Positions 49,191 through 60,472 of a stretch of 64,000 nt of DNA are shown here, piece after piece. The stretch is from positions 26,066,782-26,130,781 of the forward strand of contig NC_065535.1 in NCBI RefSeq assembly GCF_932294415.1, read 5' to 3'. This stretch comes from Quercus robur. Taxonomy: Eukaryota; Streptophyta; Magnoliopsida; Fagales; Fagaceae. The stretch's first letter is position 1. Each line of letters starts with the position of its first letter. A model generated the notes under the pieces. The model did no database searches. It saw only the letters and a program-made list of their open reading frames with translations, and was not told where the DNA came from. The translations under genes were made by a program, and so were the position numbers.

Positions 49191-51647
49191 ATGGCAAGGC
49201 GTGTCCATCTTCTTCCCAAGTTCTTCCTCACCACTCCAACCAAACCCCAAAATCCCATCTCAGTCCCTCTCTCCCAATGCCTCTGCTCAGCCTCTACCCC
49301 TGAAGACCCTACTAAAACCCCAACAGAAAATCATAACCCTACCACCCTTCATGAAAAACAACGCCTTGATCAAGTTCAAAAGCTCCGAATCCTCCTCCAA
49401 CATGGCCGAATGGAAACCGCTCATAGGCTCATCAAGACCCTCGTTCACTCCAAAGATCCATTCTCTTCGCCCTCTGATCTTTTCACCCTCTTTTCCCTCT
49501 CTTCACCCTCCATGAAGCCTGCTTTCTCTGACGTGCTATTGTTGGTTTGTTCAGAGTCCAAAATGACAACCGAAGCCACAGAATTGTATACCTTAATGAA
49601 GAAAGATGGTATTTTTCCTTCTTTGGCTTCTTTCAATATGTTGCTTGAGTCATTGGTGGCTTCAAAACAGTTTAAGAGAACACTGGATTTGTTTTCGGAG
49701 TTTTTGGAGTCGGGTATTCGACTTGATAGGTTCACATATAGTAAGGCAATTCTGGCGGCGGTGAAGTTGGGGGACTTGAATAGGGCCTTTGAGTTGCTGA
49801 ATAATATGAAGAATAGCAGGGTGAGTCCTCATGTGTTTGTTTACAATGTGTTGCTTAGTGGGTTGTGTAAAGAGAAGAGAATGAGGGATGCGGAGAAGGT
49901 TTTTGATGAAATGCTGAAGAGGAGGTTGGTGCCGAGTTTGGTTACATATAATACATTGATTGATGGTTATTGTAAGGTTGGGGAATTGGAGGGTGCCTTT
50001 GGTTTGAGAGAAAGGATGAAGGCGGAGAATGTGGAGCCGAGTCTTGTTACGTTCAATTCATTGCTTAGTGGGCTTTGTCGGGCACGGAGAATGGATGATG
50101 CCAAGAGGGTGTTGGAAGAAATGGAGGCCCATGCATTTGTGCCAGATGGATTTACTTATAGTATTCTATTCGATGGGCATTTGAGGTGTGGTGATGATGA
50201 GGCTTCATTGGCTTTGTATGAAGAAGCAATTGGAAAAGGTGTAAGGTTTAACAACTATACTTGTAGCATTTTGTTAAATGCGTTGTGCAAAGAAGGGAAG
50301 ATGGAAAAGGCAGAGAAGGTATTGAAGAAGCTAATTGAGAATGGACTTGTTCCAGATGAGGTAATGTATAACACAATTGTAAATGGATTTTGTCGTAGGG
50401 GTGAGGTGGACAGAGCCATTTTGACGATTGAACAAATGGGAAGTCATGGGTTGCTGCCGAATTGCATCACTTTCAATACTTTAATTGACAAGTTTTGTAA
50501 CATGGGGGAGATGGATAAGGCAGAGGAGTGGGTAAAGAAGATGGCAGAGAAAGGAGTTTCCCCAAATGTTGAGACATATAACACCCTTATTGATGGCTAT
50601 GGACGAAAGTTATTGTTTGATAGGTGTTTCCAGATTCTTGAAGAAATGGAAAATAAAGGGATAAAGCCAAATGTTGTAAGCTATGGTTCTCTCATACATT
50701 GTTTTTGCAAGGATGGTAAGCTACTTGAAGCTGAGATAATCCTCAGGGATATGGTAGGAAGAGGGGTTTTGCCAAATGCACAGATATATAATATGCTCAT
50801 TGATGGTAATTGTACGGCAGGGAAACTGAAAGATTCTTTTAGGTTTTTGGATGAAATGGTGAAAAATGGGATAGGAGCAACACTTGTAACCTACAATGTG
50901 CTCATTAATGGGCTCTGTAAAAGGGGAACAATGATAGAAGCTGAAGATTTGGTTTCCCAGATCACTTCTTGTGGTTATAATCCTGATGCTATCACATACA
51001 ACTCCCTAATCTCGGGGTATTCCAATATAGGAAACATCCAGAAATGTCTCAACTTATATGAAAATATGAGGAAGTTGGGCATTAAACCTACTTTAAATAC
51101 CTATCATCCTCTAATTAGTGCATGCAGTGAGAAAGATATAGTGCTTGTAGAGAATTTGTTTGATGAAATGTTACAGATGGGTTTGTCTCCTGATCGAGTT
51201 GTATATAATGCACTTATTCACGGTTATGCAAAACATGGTGACGTTCAAAAGGCATTTGCTTTGTATCATGAGATGATAGACCAGGGTATTCATGCTGACA
51301 AGATGACCTATAATAGCTTGATTCTGGGGAACTTTAGAGAGGGAAAGTTGTCTGGAGTAAAGGATATTATTAATGATATGAAGGCTAAAGGATTTGTTCC
51401 TAAAGCTGATACTTATAACATACTTGTTAAGGGGCATTGTGAACAAAAGGATTTCACAGGGGCATATATTTGGTACAGAGACATGTCTGATAACGGTTTT
51501 CCCCTAAATGCCTGTACATTCAATGAGCTCATCACTGGCCTTCGACAGGAGGGGAGGTTGCAAGAGGCCCAGATTGTTTGCTCTGAAATGAAGGTTAAAC
51601 TAATGGATGATTGGAGCATCACTGATAAACTTTCTGTTGTTGCCTAA
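49191..51647 (+). CDS. P-class pentatricopeptide repeat protein, probably mitochondrial, 818 aa
   Basis: A single uninterrupted 2.46-kb frame. The N-terminus MARRVHLLPKFFLTTPTKP is Arg/Lys- and hydroxyl-rich with few acids, fitting a mitochondrial presequence. From about residue 108 to 803 come roughly 20 tandem 35-residue PPR motifs, seen as repeats of VTYNTLIDGYCKVGELEGA, ITFNTLIDKFCNMGEMDKA and ITYNSLISGYSNIGNIQK. One motif (beginning NTYHPLISACSEKD) is 34 residues. All are P type, with no E or DYW tail, so RNA binding and stabilisation or splicing is more likely than editing. Length and layout fit the Arabidopsis At5g12100 group (about 816 aa), but that is a recollection and not an alignment. 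Residues 5 and 35 of the motifs (Asn, Asp, Thr, Ser) would set the RNA target. Confidence 0.95.
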   Translation: MARRVHLLPKFFLTTPTKPQNPISVPLSQCLCSASTPEDPTKTPTENHNPTTLHEKQRLDQVQKLRILLQHGRMETAHRLIKTLVHSKDPFSSPSDLFTLFSLSSPSMKPAFSDVLLLVCSESKMTTEATELYTLMKKDGIFPSLASFNMLLESLVASKQFKRTLDLFSEFLESGIRLDRFTYSKAILAAVKLGDLNRAFELLNNMKNSRVSPHVFVYNVLLSGLCKEKRMRDAEKVFDEMLKRRLVPSLVTYNTLIDGYCKVGELEGAFGLRERMKAENVEPSLVTFNSLLSGLCRARRMDDAKRVLEEMEAHAFVPDGFTYSILFDGHLRCGDDEASLALYEEAIGKGVRFNNYTCSILLNALCKEGKMEKAEKVLKKLIENGLVPDEVMYNTIVNGFCRRGEVDRAILTIEQMGSHGLLPNCITFNTLIDKFCNMGEMDKAEEWVKKMAEKGVSPNVETYNTLIDGYGRKLLFDRCFQILEEMENKGIKPNVVSYGSLIHCFCKDGKLLEAEIILRDMVGRGVLPNAQIYNMLIDGNCTAGKLKDSFRFLDEMVKNGIGATLVTYNVLINGLCKRGTMIEAEDLVSQITSCGYNPDAITYNSLISGYSNIGNIQKCLNLYENMRKLGIKPTLNTYHPLISACSEKDIVLVENLFDEMLQMGLSPDRVVYNALIHGYAKHGDVQKAFALYHEMIDQGIHADKMTYNSLILGNFREGKLSGVKDIINDMKAKGFVPKADTYNILVKGHCEQKDFTGAYIWYRDMSDNGFPLNACTFNELITGLRQEGRLQEAQIVCSEMKVKLMDDWSITDKLSVVA

Positions 51648-53739
51648 TAGAAAGATGTTTGGACTGTGGTTAAGCTCTCAGCACAATATTTTGTTGAGAA
51701 AGAGAGACACAGATATTATATCAGAAAACTTGTTCCTTAGTTTCTCTATTTCTAAACTTCTTCTGGCAATATACATCGTTATTTATTTATTTATTTTAAA
51801 TGAAAAAAAAACTATTTTCAAGAAAAATACAAAAGCATTGCGTTCTTTACATGAAAACTCACTCAAAGCAGATTTTAAGTGCAAAACTTTAATTTCAAGA
51901 GGGGCAAAACTTAGGTACAGTTTTGTAGTTGAAATACATTAGGTCCTCCAATTAAATTCAAACGCATGGTTGCATTAACCAATGAAGCATAAATAGTGTT
52001 ATTTTTTCAAGGACAATTAAATTCAATGTAGTTAGAATTGCTTATGGAACCCACAGATTTATAAGAAATTTTTAGATGTTTACATTCACAAAATCTATTC
52101 ATTCTGCTTTTAATAATAATACAATAAGCTGTTTTCATTAGGGAGCTCTAAATCCTTATTATACTAAAAAACATGTTTACTATTACATTTATAATTCCAG
52201 ATATGTAGAGAGGGATACTGCATGTTTATTTATTGCTCAGGTTCTCTCACTCTGGAAAGGAACTTCCTGGATATGAAAACTTAGCAGACATTTCTTTTTC
52301 TTTTTTTCCTTCAGGTTATTTTCTCCCTTGTATTTGGGAATACAAAAATGCTTGAAATTATTTATATACTTTCTTAAGTAGCATTAATGTATAATCTGAT
52401 GATATGGTGCAAGAATATAATGTGCTGAAAAAGGAATTTTACAGAATCCTTTGTCGGTATCAAGTCATTAAAAAAATAAAGTCACTCATGTAGATTTAAT
52501 ATGAGAATCTGGGTGAATTTGGTAAATGATAGTTATTGAATCTTGGTGGGACATAAATTTGCCTTGGATATTCTGGGGTTTTGAATTTTAGATGGGTTCT
52601 TATAATCAGGGTAAGGATTTGTCTATAATTGGGTTTTGGTAGACGATTGAATATTTCTTCTGTGTTATATAGTCCTAGGATAACAGTTTGGTATCATATA
52701 TGTGACCCATTTGAGATAGTTCATAGTTGCCTTAAATAATGAAATTAATTTATAGTAGATTTATATTCCTTCTCTGCTTTTTAAGAATGTGTCTGTGTAG
52801 TCTGTAAATAAGATGGCACGCCATTGTTTATTGACCTTCTTGTGTCTTTTGTTCAGGAAGTCTAAACATTGGGTTATGTTACTTATCAGGAGATATTGTA
52901 AGATTTTTTTTTTTTTTTTTTTATATTTTAAATTCGTATTATTGATTATGTGAGTACTGGTTATGTAAATCATGTCTATAATGTCCACCTCAAATACCTA
53001 ATCTCAACTTTTATGTCTAAATTTATTGCAGGAAGTTGCACAAATTGGTATGTTTATTTGGAACTGCATTATTTTTGTGGCTTTTTTCTCCTTTTTGTTT
53101 GAGCTCTGTTGTTCCTTTCATATCTGAATGACTCTTAATCATAACCCTCGAAACTTCTTTTGAGTTTGGTGTGTTGCCTTGGCTGTGAAGCATTATAATT
53201 GTCTCCATATTTAATTCAATTATCCTTAATTTATTTATTTATTTATTTTTTTGTGCTTCTCTGGTATTCTTGAATTTTAGGGGGTTATGTGCACCCTTAG
53301 GGTTGAAGATAGTGAAAGGCCTTTTTTTTTTTTTGGGCTTTGGCTTATATGGTTTTTTACAGCAGCCTTATTCTGATTCAAGGAAATCATTATTTGAAAA
53401 TTTGCACCACCTTCATGATCATTATAATTTTATATAAGTATCATTCATAAATCTCTTTTGCCGGTCTTGTTTGTACTGCTATTAATGTAATCATCATTCC
53501 ATTTGTAAAGTTTTTCACATTGCAACCCCTTTGAGTTTTTATCTTATCACGTGGGTTTAGTTAAAGTTCATACCCTGTTGACTAAAAGCACTGAAATTCA
53601 TACTCTGCAAGACTGCAACTCCCTTTGGCCTTTCATTTTGTTTCCTCCTTTTGGTATGTGTATACTTCTTCCCATGAATTCTTCTAGTCTCTGTGCGTTC
53701 TTCACAGTTGCCTTGCCAGCATGTTTAATTAGATACATA
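51648..53739. other. Spacer after the PPR gene
   Basis: Contains the PPR 3' UTR at its left side, a T-run at 52902-52922, and AT-rich sequence. TTTATTGCAGGAAGTTGCAC near 53030 looks like an acceptor and might belong to the 5' part of the pseudogene that follows, but I cannot prove an exon. Confidence 0.5.
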
Positions 53740-55470
53740 AGATGCCATGGGCAAGGGAAAATTGCTAAGCCAGTTGAAGTGGAAAGGTCAAGTGAGCCTG
53801 AAAGCCAGTTGAGTCTGATGTGGCTGATCTCAATGAAGACAATGATCCTGAGGAGGTGATGAATGAAGAGGTTGAGCATGAAAAAGTAGAGGAAGAAGAG
53901 GAGGAAAAGGAGTAGGATACTGATAATGCCAATGGAGCTGGTGATGAGACAAAGGTTGAAGATGAGGATGAGAAAAAAAAATGCTGAACTTCTTGCCCTG
54001 TTGCTATGGTTCTGAAGTGTACATAGTTGTCATTCCCATGATGCTTAGGGGGACTTGGACCTTTTTTGTGGATCTATAGGTTAGCTCCATTTCTATAAAA
54101 AGTAATCTTATTAAGTGCCTTTTGTGAATATTTATATCAATGCCACTATGGTCGTGACAACAGGTTCAAATTATGAAAGACGAAGATTCTGGTGAGAACA
54201 AGGGCTTTGCATTTGTGACCTTTAGAAGTGCAGAATTAGCTTCTAAAGCCATTGATGAGCTGAATAATACTGAATTTAAGGTAACATAACCTTCTGTGCA
54301 TCATTTCTTATTGCCTTTCCCCCACATAAGCCGAGGACTTAATGAGAAGTTGAATATTGAGTTTGAGTAAAATTATTATTGTTAGCTAAAAGATTAAGAT
54401 TAGCCTTTCTTAGATCTTTTAAATTTTTTTTGGGTAAATTGCAAAATACACCCCTAAAGATTGGGGTTGTTTGAATTTTACACCTTGAAGTTTGGTAGTT
54501 AAGTGACATGCTGACATGTTGATGTGTATTTTTTGTCTTGTTTTGCCAAATCAGCCTCCCAAAACGATGCTGTTCTCACTTAAGATAAAGAGCATTATTG
54601 GTGCTTCCAAAACGACATCGTTTTTTGGGTTGATTTGGCAAATAGAAAAAAAAAAAACACATCAGTAGGCCAACATGTCACTTAACACCCAAAACTAACA
54701 GAGGGTGGAGTTTTGCTAACAAACCAAACTTCAGGGTGTAAAATCTAATTTGTCAAACTTCAAGTTGTAAAATCCAAATAATCTCAAACTTTAGGGATGT
54801 ACTTTGCAATTTACTTAAATTTTTTTTAAGATCATTTTCTTATGGGGTATTTTCTGTTATTTATGTATGCTGCAATTGTTAAATGCTTTTGTGTAAACCC
54901 TTTATCTCCATGGTGAAAAAAATAAAATGTTCAACATCTCAAGCAAAGCAGGGTTCATTCATTGGTAATGTTCCTAGAAGCTGGGGTGAGCAGGATCTAA
55001 GGAAGGTTAAGGTCAGCGTGAACTAGTTATACATCTTTATGGTAGTTATTATAAATATTTTTTCTATAAATATAGTTATTATTAATAGTTGATATTGTTT
55101 GTTTATACTTTATATTTTGTTTATTTTCCGAATTCCCAGTGCCTTTAAAAAATTTATGTTTTACTACAGCAAGTGGTTTGGTTCTTTTGTGTGGGTTACA
55201 ACTTACCAGTGTCATGTCTATGTACTCATTTTATAAAGGACAACCAATTTTGTAACTAAACTCTGTCATTTTATAAAACTTTTGGTTACAGGATGCAAAG
55301 AATCCAAGCAATAATCGGGGCTTTGCTTTTTGTTGATTACCATATCCATGCAAGTGCCGAGTATTTGGCAGAAGGTGATGAAACTCAAAATTTAAGCTAG
55401 GTGATAATGCCCCAACTGTGAGCTTGGCTGACCCAAAAAATGCTGATTCTTCTGCTGTTTTCATAGGTCT
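53740..55470 (+). pseudogene. hnRNP Q / LIF2-like RNA-binding protein, unprocessed pseudogene
   Basis: Four exon relics keep their order and some splice sites. Relic A (about 53740-54079) encodes an acidic stretch with DVADLNEDNDPEEVMNEEV and then an in-frame TAG, followed by a broken copy of the first RRM start and CGSIG before GTTAGC. Relic B (54164-54280), between CAACAG and GTAACA, is intact: VQIMKDEDSGENKGFAFVTF is an RRM RNP1 region. Relic C (about 54920-55025) reads CSTSQAKQGSFIGNVPRSWG and stops early. Relic D (from 55292 after TTACAG) reads DAKNPSNNRGFAF, then shifts frame before LGDNAPTVSLADPKNADSS. The functional family has three RRMs, and LIF2 partners LHP1 in Arabidopsis. Retained introns argue for a gene or segmental duplicate and against a retrocopy. 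The rest of the gene was not found. Confidence 0.82.
54432..54816. mobile_element. 385-bp TIR element in a pseudogene intron
   Basis: The 11-base AAATTTTTTTT is identical on both sides (54421-54431 and 54817-54827), consistent with a 9-11 bp TSD. The ends GTAAATTGCAAAATACACCC and (reverse complement) GTAAATTGCAAAGTACATCC are terminal inverted repeats. Long internal arms (AAGTGACATG, then AACATGTCACTT) could fold. No coding capacity. Because the flank is simple sequence, the TSD is less decisive. Confidence 0.7.
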
Positions 55471-55602
55471 TGTAAATTTTTTTCTTTTCTTTATATAAAA
55501 CTTATAGCTAGGAGTCGTCCACATTTGAGGACCAACTATTTCAGTTAATGTAACAGCAATATGGAGCCATAATAATAATAATTTTTTTTTTCTTTTGTGT
55601 GT

Positions 55603-55623
55603 GGGGGGGGGGGGGGGGGGGGG
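55603..55623 (+). repeat. G homopolymer, 21 bases
   Basis: Follows TTTTGTGTGT just after the pseudogene. Confidence 0.85.
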
Positions 55624-57699
55624 CATTAGTAAAATTTATATACATATATATATATAGAAATTATAAGAGGGAGGAAATGTTTTTTAAAAGCCAAGCCCCC
55701 TTCCCTCTGCCAGTGGGAACATCAATGCCATTGTCAATGCTCGACATAGGTGACGGGCAAAAATTACAAAAAAGTTTTCTTCTTCCTTTTCTTTTTGTTG
55801 GATGAAGTTCTTGAGGATATAATGGGATGATTTTTGGGAATGTAATTGTGGCTTAATGTAATCCTTGAAACATTAAAGAGGGTCTAGGAATGGATTTGAG
55901 GCAGTGCAATTTGAATATATATATATATATTTTTTTTTAAAGATGTTTTTCTAAGCTTGGTGGTCAATCCAAGCAACCTGTGGTGAAGCTTAAGTTTTCA
56001 GACATATTTTAGGTGGTGAAGTTTAGGATTTCTCCTGTTTTTCTTTGTTATCCACTATTTCTATTTTCTAACCATATCATCCTACATCAGTTCTATAAGC
56101 ATCCATCTTGGTGGGCACAGGGAAATCAAAGATGTTAAAGGAGGATGTTGGTAAATAATATAAGTTATAGACTTATAGTTCATTAGACCTGGAGGAGTTG
56201 AATGTAATGAAATCATGGCTTATATGAATATGGATTGCTCTAAAAATATATATAAAAAAAGGAATAATTATAGATTATTCACGTTAGGTTAAACTTGATT
56301 TTATGTTACCTACTTGTGATTTGAAAAATGTCACTTTACTCGCCTGGGTTTGCTTCCTTATGCGGTTATTACCCGCCTCTCACTTTCACTGTTGTAAAAA
56401 AGTTGTATATTTATAAGTAAAAAAAAAAAAAAAAAACAAAAAAAAAAAAATAAAGAAGTGAAGATTTAAAATTGATATTTGTAAAAATTGGAAGTTTGTA
56501 TACTTGGCTCAAGGACAGTAAAGGTAAAGCCTAGAAATGGATTTGGTCATGATCTAGATTTATCGGCTTTATGAGTTCCTTTAAGAAAGACGCTCGAAAG
56601 ATTGCTAAACAAACTGTGCAGCTTCGGCTTCAATGGCAAAGCCAAACATCGGACCAGTAAGAGGAATGGAATGAAGAGGTAGAGGAGAGAGGGAGAGTTG
56701 ATGGGTCTTTGTCTGGTAGTTTTCTTTCTCTTTACATTAGTAATAGTTCATCTACTGTTTAGATCATAAAAACTACACTTTTTTTTTTCTTCAAAAAAAC
56801 ACATACTCATACCAAACACCAATTGTGTTTTTAGTTTTGAAAAAATGTTTTAGAAATATGGTGCCTAATACTTTTTTTTCCCCATTATAAATACTCTAAA
56901 CACATGTTTTCAGCACACTTTTAAATCATGGTTATCACATTGTTTTGAAAACAAAACCCCCAATATTGCTACCAAACATGCCCTTAATATGGCTTGATCT
57001 TTTGATCAATTTGTTTGAATCTTAGGACTATAAAAGAGCCGCGCCGAATATTAAAAGTTCAAGCTTATTTATTTAATTTTTTTTTCGAACAAATTCATAA
57101 AATTATGAAGAGGTAAAACATTTTAGTCATAGTTTCATAATATATAGGAAAAGAATAAGTTAATCAAGTAACTGGTGAACAAATTCGAGTTTTGTTCGAC
57201 AAGAAAATGAGACAAACTTGAACATAAAATCTTATTTGGTAATAAGCTCAAGCTCAAATAACAACAATAAGCTACAAGTAATAATTTAATATTATATGAA
57301 GTTATTGACAAAGTTATACAATCATTTCAAGTCTATATAAATATATTTTTAGACAAAAATATATAGTTAAATTGAACCCTCATGTTCACGAACACATTAT
57401 TATGTTTGATCTTGATTCGTTTAATAATCGAGCCTAACTTGAACTTGACTTGTTTTCAAACTAACATAAACAAGCCTTTTTTTGAGCTAAGCTTGACCTA
57501 TTCATAAACAATTTGGTTCATTTATAGCCCTAAGTTTAATGTCACATATGACATACTATTTTGATTATCATGAACTTAATTATATTTTGGAATGGGCTTC
57601 GGTTCATCAAATGACTCAACGAAGGTTTTATACTCTTTGAATGTTTGAAAAACGATTTTTCTCATGAATGCTTAGTTTCAAATGGAGTGTCTATAACTA

Positions 57700-58220
57700 A
57701 TCAGGCCGATTTGGCTTATGAGGACTATTTGATTGGTAAAGGCCAATTTTGAAGCTGGTGTGACATATCTAGTTGATGCGGCCTGATTGACAGGCGAGGT
57801 CAATCTAGACGGTGGGACCTAACTTACTAGTGAGACCCATCTGGTTAGTGAATCCTAACTGATTGGTGAAACCTGTTGGGTCGATGGGTCTTAAACTCTT
57901 AATTGACTGGTGATGTTAATCTGGATGATGGGGCTTAACTAATTGGTGGATTAGGATCTGATGCAAAATTCTAGGTATTGCACCAGGTTCAATTCATCCA
58001 TCTCCTCTCACAATTTTTTTTTATTTATAAATTTTTCACATTTTTAACTTTCACTTTTTACTTCTCTTAATTTTTTTAAATCAATGGTTGAGATTAAAAG
58101 TTGTTTGTTACAACCATCAATCTCAACTATTCATAAAAATTGCATTTGAAGTTGATGAAGGCTATCAATTAGCTGATGAGGCCTATCTGAATGGCGAGGC
58201 TGATTTTGAAGATGAGGCCT
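57700..58220 (+). repeat. Degenerate short tandem repeat field
   Basis: About ten variants of a roughly 24-base unit built on (A/G)CCTAACTGATTGGTGA(G/A) run from 57700 to 57960, with more near 58155-58225 (GATGAGGCCTATCTGAATGG). A plain 190-bp stretch separates the two blocks. Confidence 0.55.
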
Positions 58221-58344
58221 AAAAAAATATTGGTGAGTGGTGTGTGCAATAATTTGATATAGTCCTTAAGTTGAATATTTTCGACATGCATTTCACATTG
58301 GCACTAATTGAAAGCTTGGATTTGTGTGAAAACACAAGAGCTTG

Positions 58345-59345
58345 TTTAGACCCCCAAATTAAAATTACGGCTAGATTGCTTTTACTCTAACTTAGACTAA
58401 GTGTGGAATAAGAGTAAATGAGTGCAAACAACCGATAACACTACCCTAAGCCACATTCATCCATTATCAACGATATAAAGTAAAGTTTAAGAGTAGGGAA
58501 GAGAGATGCAAACACAAGATAACACCGAAACGTGTTATCGAAGAGAAAACCGAAGAACTCGACGAAAAACCTCTCCGCTACCCTTCAAGCGGTAAATTGA
58601 TCCACTAGAAAATAAGTTGGAATACACGAATAACAAAAGACTCTCCAAACCTAGTCTATCCAATATACTTAAGCCCTCCAAGCTCCTGCTACCAACTGAC
58701 TTCTCGGAACCTTGTCTTCTCTGGCTTTTCCAGATCCTACAATATGCTCGATTGCATCCGCCAATGATTGGCTCCTTCTAATACTTCCCAGCAGTACCAA
58801 AACCTCACTTTACACTCAGATTGGGTGTGGTAAGTGTTTGAGTTATTAACCTCTCAAGGATTTAGAGATGGAGAGGTAGGAGTAGAGGAAAATCACAAGG
58901 AAATGTGTAGATGATTGTGAGTATAACAATCTCTAACTCTTAAGTGTATTTTATGGGATTTTCTCTATGAAAAGCACTGCTTACAATATGTGAGTAATGA
59001 GGGTATATATAGTGTGGGTAAAGACTTGGTAAAACAAACATGACAAATTAGCCAAACAAAATGTTTCGCGAGTATTTTGCAGGAAGACCTTACCCGTGAG
59101 ACACTCGTGAAAACTCCAGGCTGTCATGACTCTTCACATTCCAATCATGTGCTCTACACGTGGCTACTTTGTGAGTTAGCTTCTCGCGAGCTTTTCGCGA
59201 AATCCACTTGTTCTTCGTTTTAAGCTTGAGTCTTCACACTCTTTCGCATTCAACCCTTACAATTAAAAATCACACATAAATACAGGGAAAAATGATTGAA
59301 TAAAATTACAATCAAATTTGGCACGAAATTAAAACCAACACAAAA
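58345..59345 (-). mobile_element. LTR-like retroelement remnant
   Basis: On the minus strand a TATA context (ACACTATATATACCC, near 59010) is followed by a leader-like region. TGTTGGTTTTAATTTCGTGC and GGGGGTCTAAACA could be the two ends. I found no TSD and no coding region, so this is a candidate only. Confidence 0.4.
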
Positions 59346-59402
59346 TAGTTGTAAATCACAACTTTACACTAATTTTGGGCGAGTCAAATTTGTGGGACAT
59401 AA

Positions 59403-59684
59403 GAGCATTTACATCAGTCTCACCAATTTAATATTTCAACAAAAATTTATCTAAACTCAACTGAAACAAGCGTGCATCTGCTTCACTAAATTAACTAAAG
59501 TTTTTAAAGATGATAGTCTCATCTTTACATATAGTGAGCCTTTATCCTCACTACATTAAATTTAATGTTGATAAAGTATTGAGATTGATGTATGTGTATG
59601 AAAATAATAGATAGCTAAACAAGCAAAAGTAGAGTTTTTTGGATTAGTTTAGCTAAATATTTGAGAAGATTAATGTGAATGCTC
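59403..59684. mobile_element. Tourist-like MITE with TAA duplication
   Basis: TAA flanks a 282-bp element (59400-59402 and 59685-59687). The ends GAGCATTTACATCAG and (reverse complement) GAGCATTCACATTAA are the inverted repeats. This is the PIF/Harbinger pattern. It lies about 60 bp from the LTR-like remnant. Confidence 0.7.
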
Positions 59685-60041
59685 TAATAGAACCACAACA
59701 AAAACCTCTACCTCGATATAATTGTGATTAACCTCTTGATAGAGCTAGTCACTTGCTAAAGAAGAGGACCTTAGACCAACCAAGACCATCCATCAATCCA
59801 TGCCTTTAGGGGTGGCTAGGGAAGCTCTAATTTTTAAATGAGAAAATTGGTGGAGAATATGGATAATGGAAGAGTAATAGTTGATGGAGCCTGGTACTCA
59901 TACCTTGGTTTGCAGAGTAAGGGGGTATTTAAGAACATAAAGAGTGATTTTTGGTGCTTAATTAACCAAAGACCTAATAGTAGATCTACCAGCTAGTTGT
60001 CTACTTAGCTATTATTAATTTTATTACAAAAGATTTAATAT

Positions 60042-60472
60042 GAAAATTAATAGCATGTCGTGTTCGGCCAGATCATCGAGGGCATAACGTCGTGAAGGCT
60101 GTGGAGAAGGCCGGATTGAGCTCCGGAAGGATCTCGAAGCCTGTGGTCGTCGCTGACTGTGGTCAACTCTCTTAGATCTGAAAAAAGTCAAAAAAAAAAA
60201 AAAAAAAAATCTGATTTTAACTATTGCTAATGATATTATCTCTATCTCTGTCGTTTTCATCTATTGGGGTATCGTTTATTACTGGCTATAGTTTTTACCT
60301 CTGTCAGTGTCGTTTTAGGGGTCGTGCTTATGGTTTTTTCTTTTTTGGGAGTCTATGAGAACTGGGTTTTTATTATCCTATCCTCGATGATATGGTGGTT
60401 CTGAGACCTTTTTATATAATATGATAAATGATGAGCTAACTTTATATTAAAAAAAAAAAAGAAAATTAATAG
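60042..60472 (+). mobile_element. Retroposon with 12-bp TSD and A-tail
   Basis: GAAAATTAATAG at 60042-60053 recurs exactly at 60461-60472. The 407-bp insert ends in an A-run (60449-60460) and has an internal A-run at 60188-60209. The first 130 bp are GC-rich (GGCCAGATCATCGAGGGCAT). It has no clear Pol III boxes and no recognised protein, so it may be a LINE 3' end, a SINE of unusual type or a processed transcript. Confidence 0.75.

Larger units (their letters stand above)
55471..58325. other. Intergenic DNA, repeats only
   Basis: A G21 run at 55603-55623, (TA)n near 55645 and 55915, poly(A) tracts near 56420-56450, and a degenerate repeat field at 57700-58220. No gene was recognised. Confidence 0.5.

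Noticed and set aside
49171..49515. 114-codon frame overlapping the PPR N-terminus
   Set aside because: Out-of-frame shadow. The PPR frame starting at 49191 continues for 818 codons with clear motifs.
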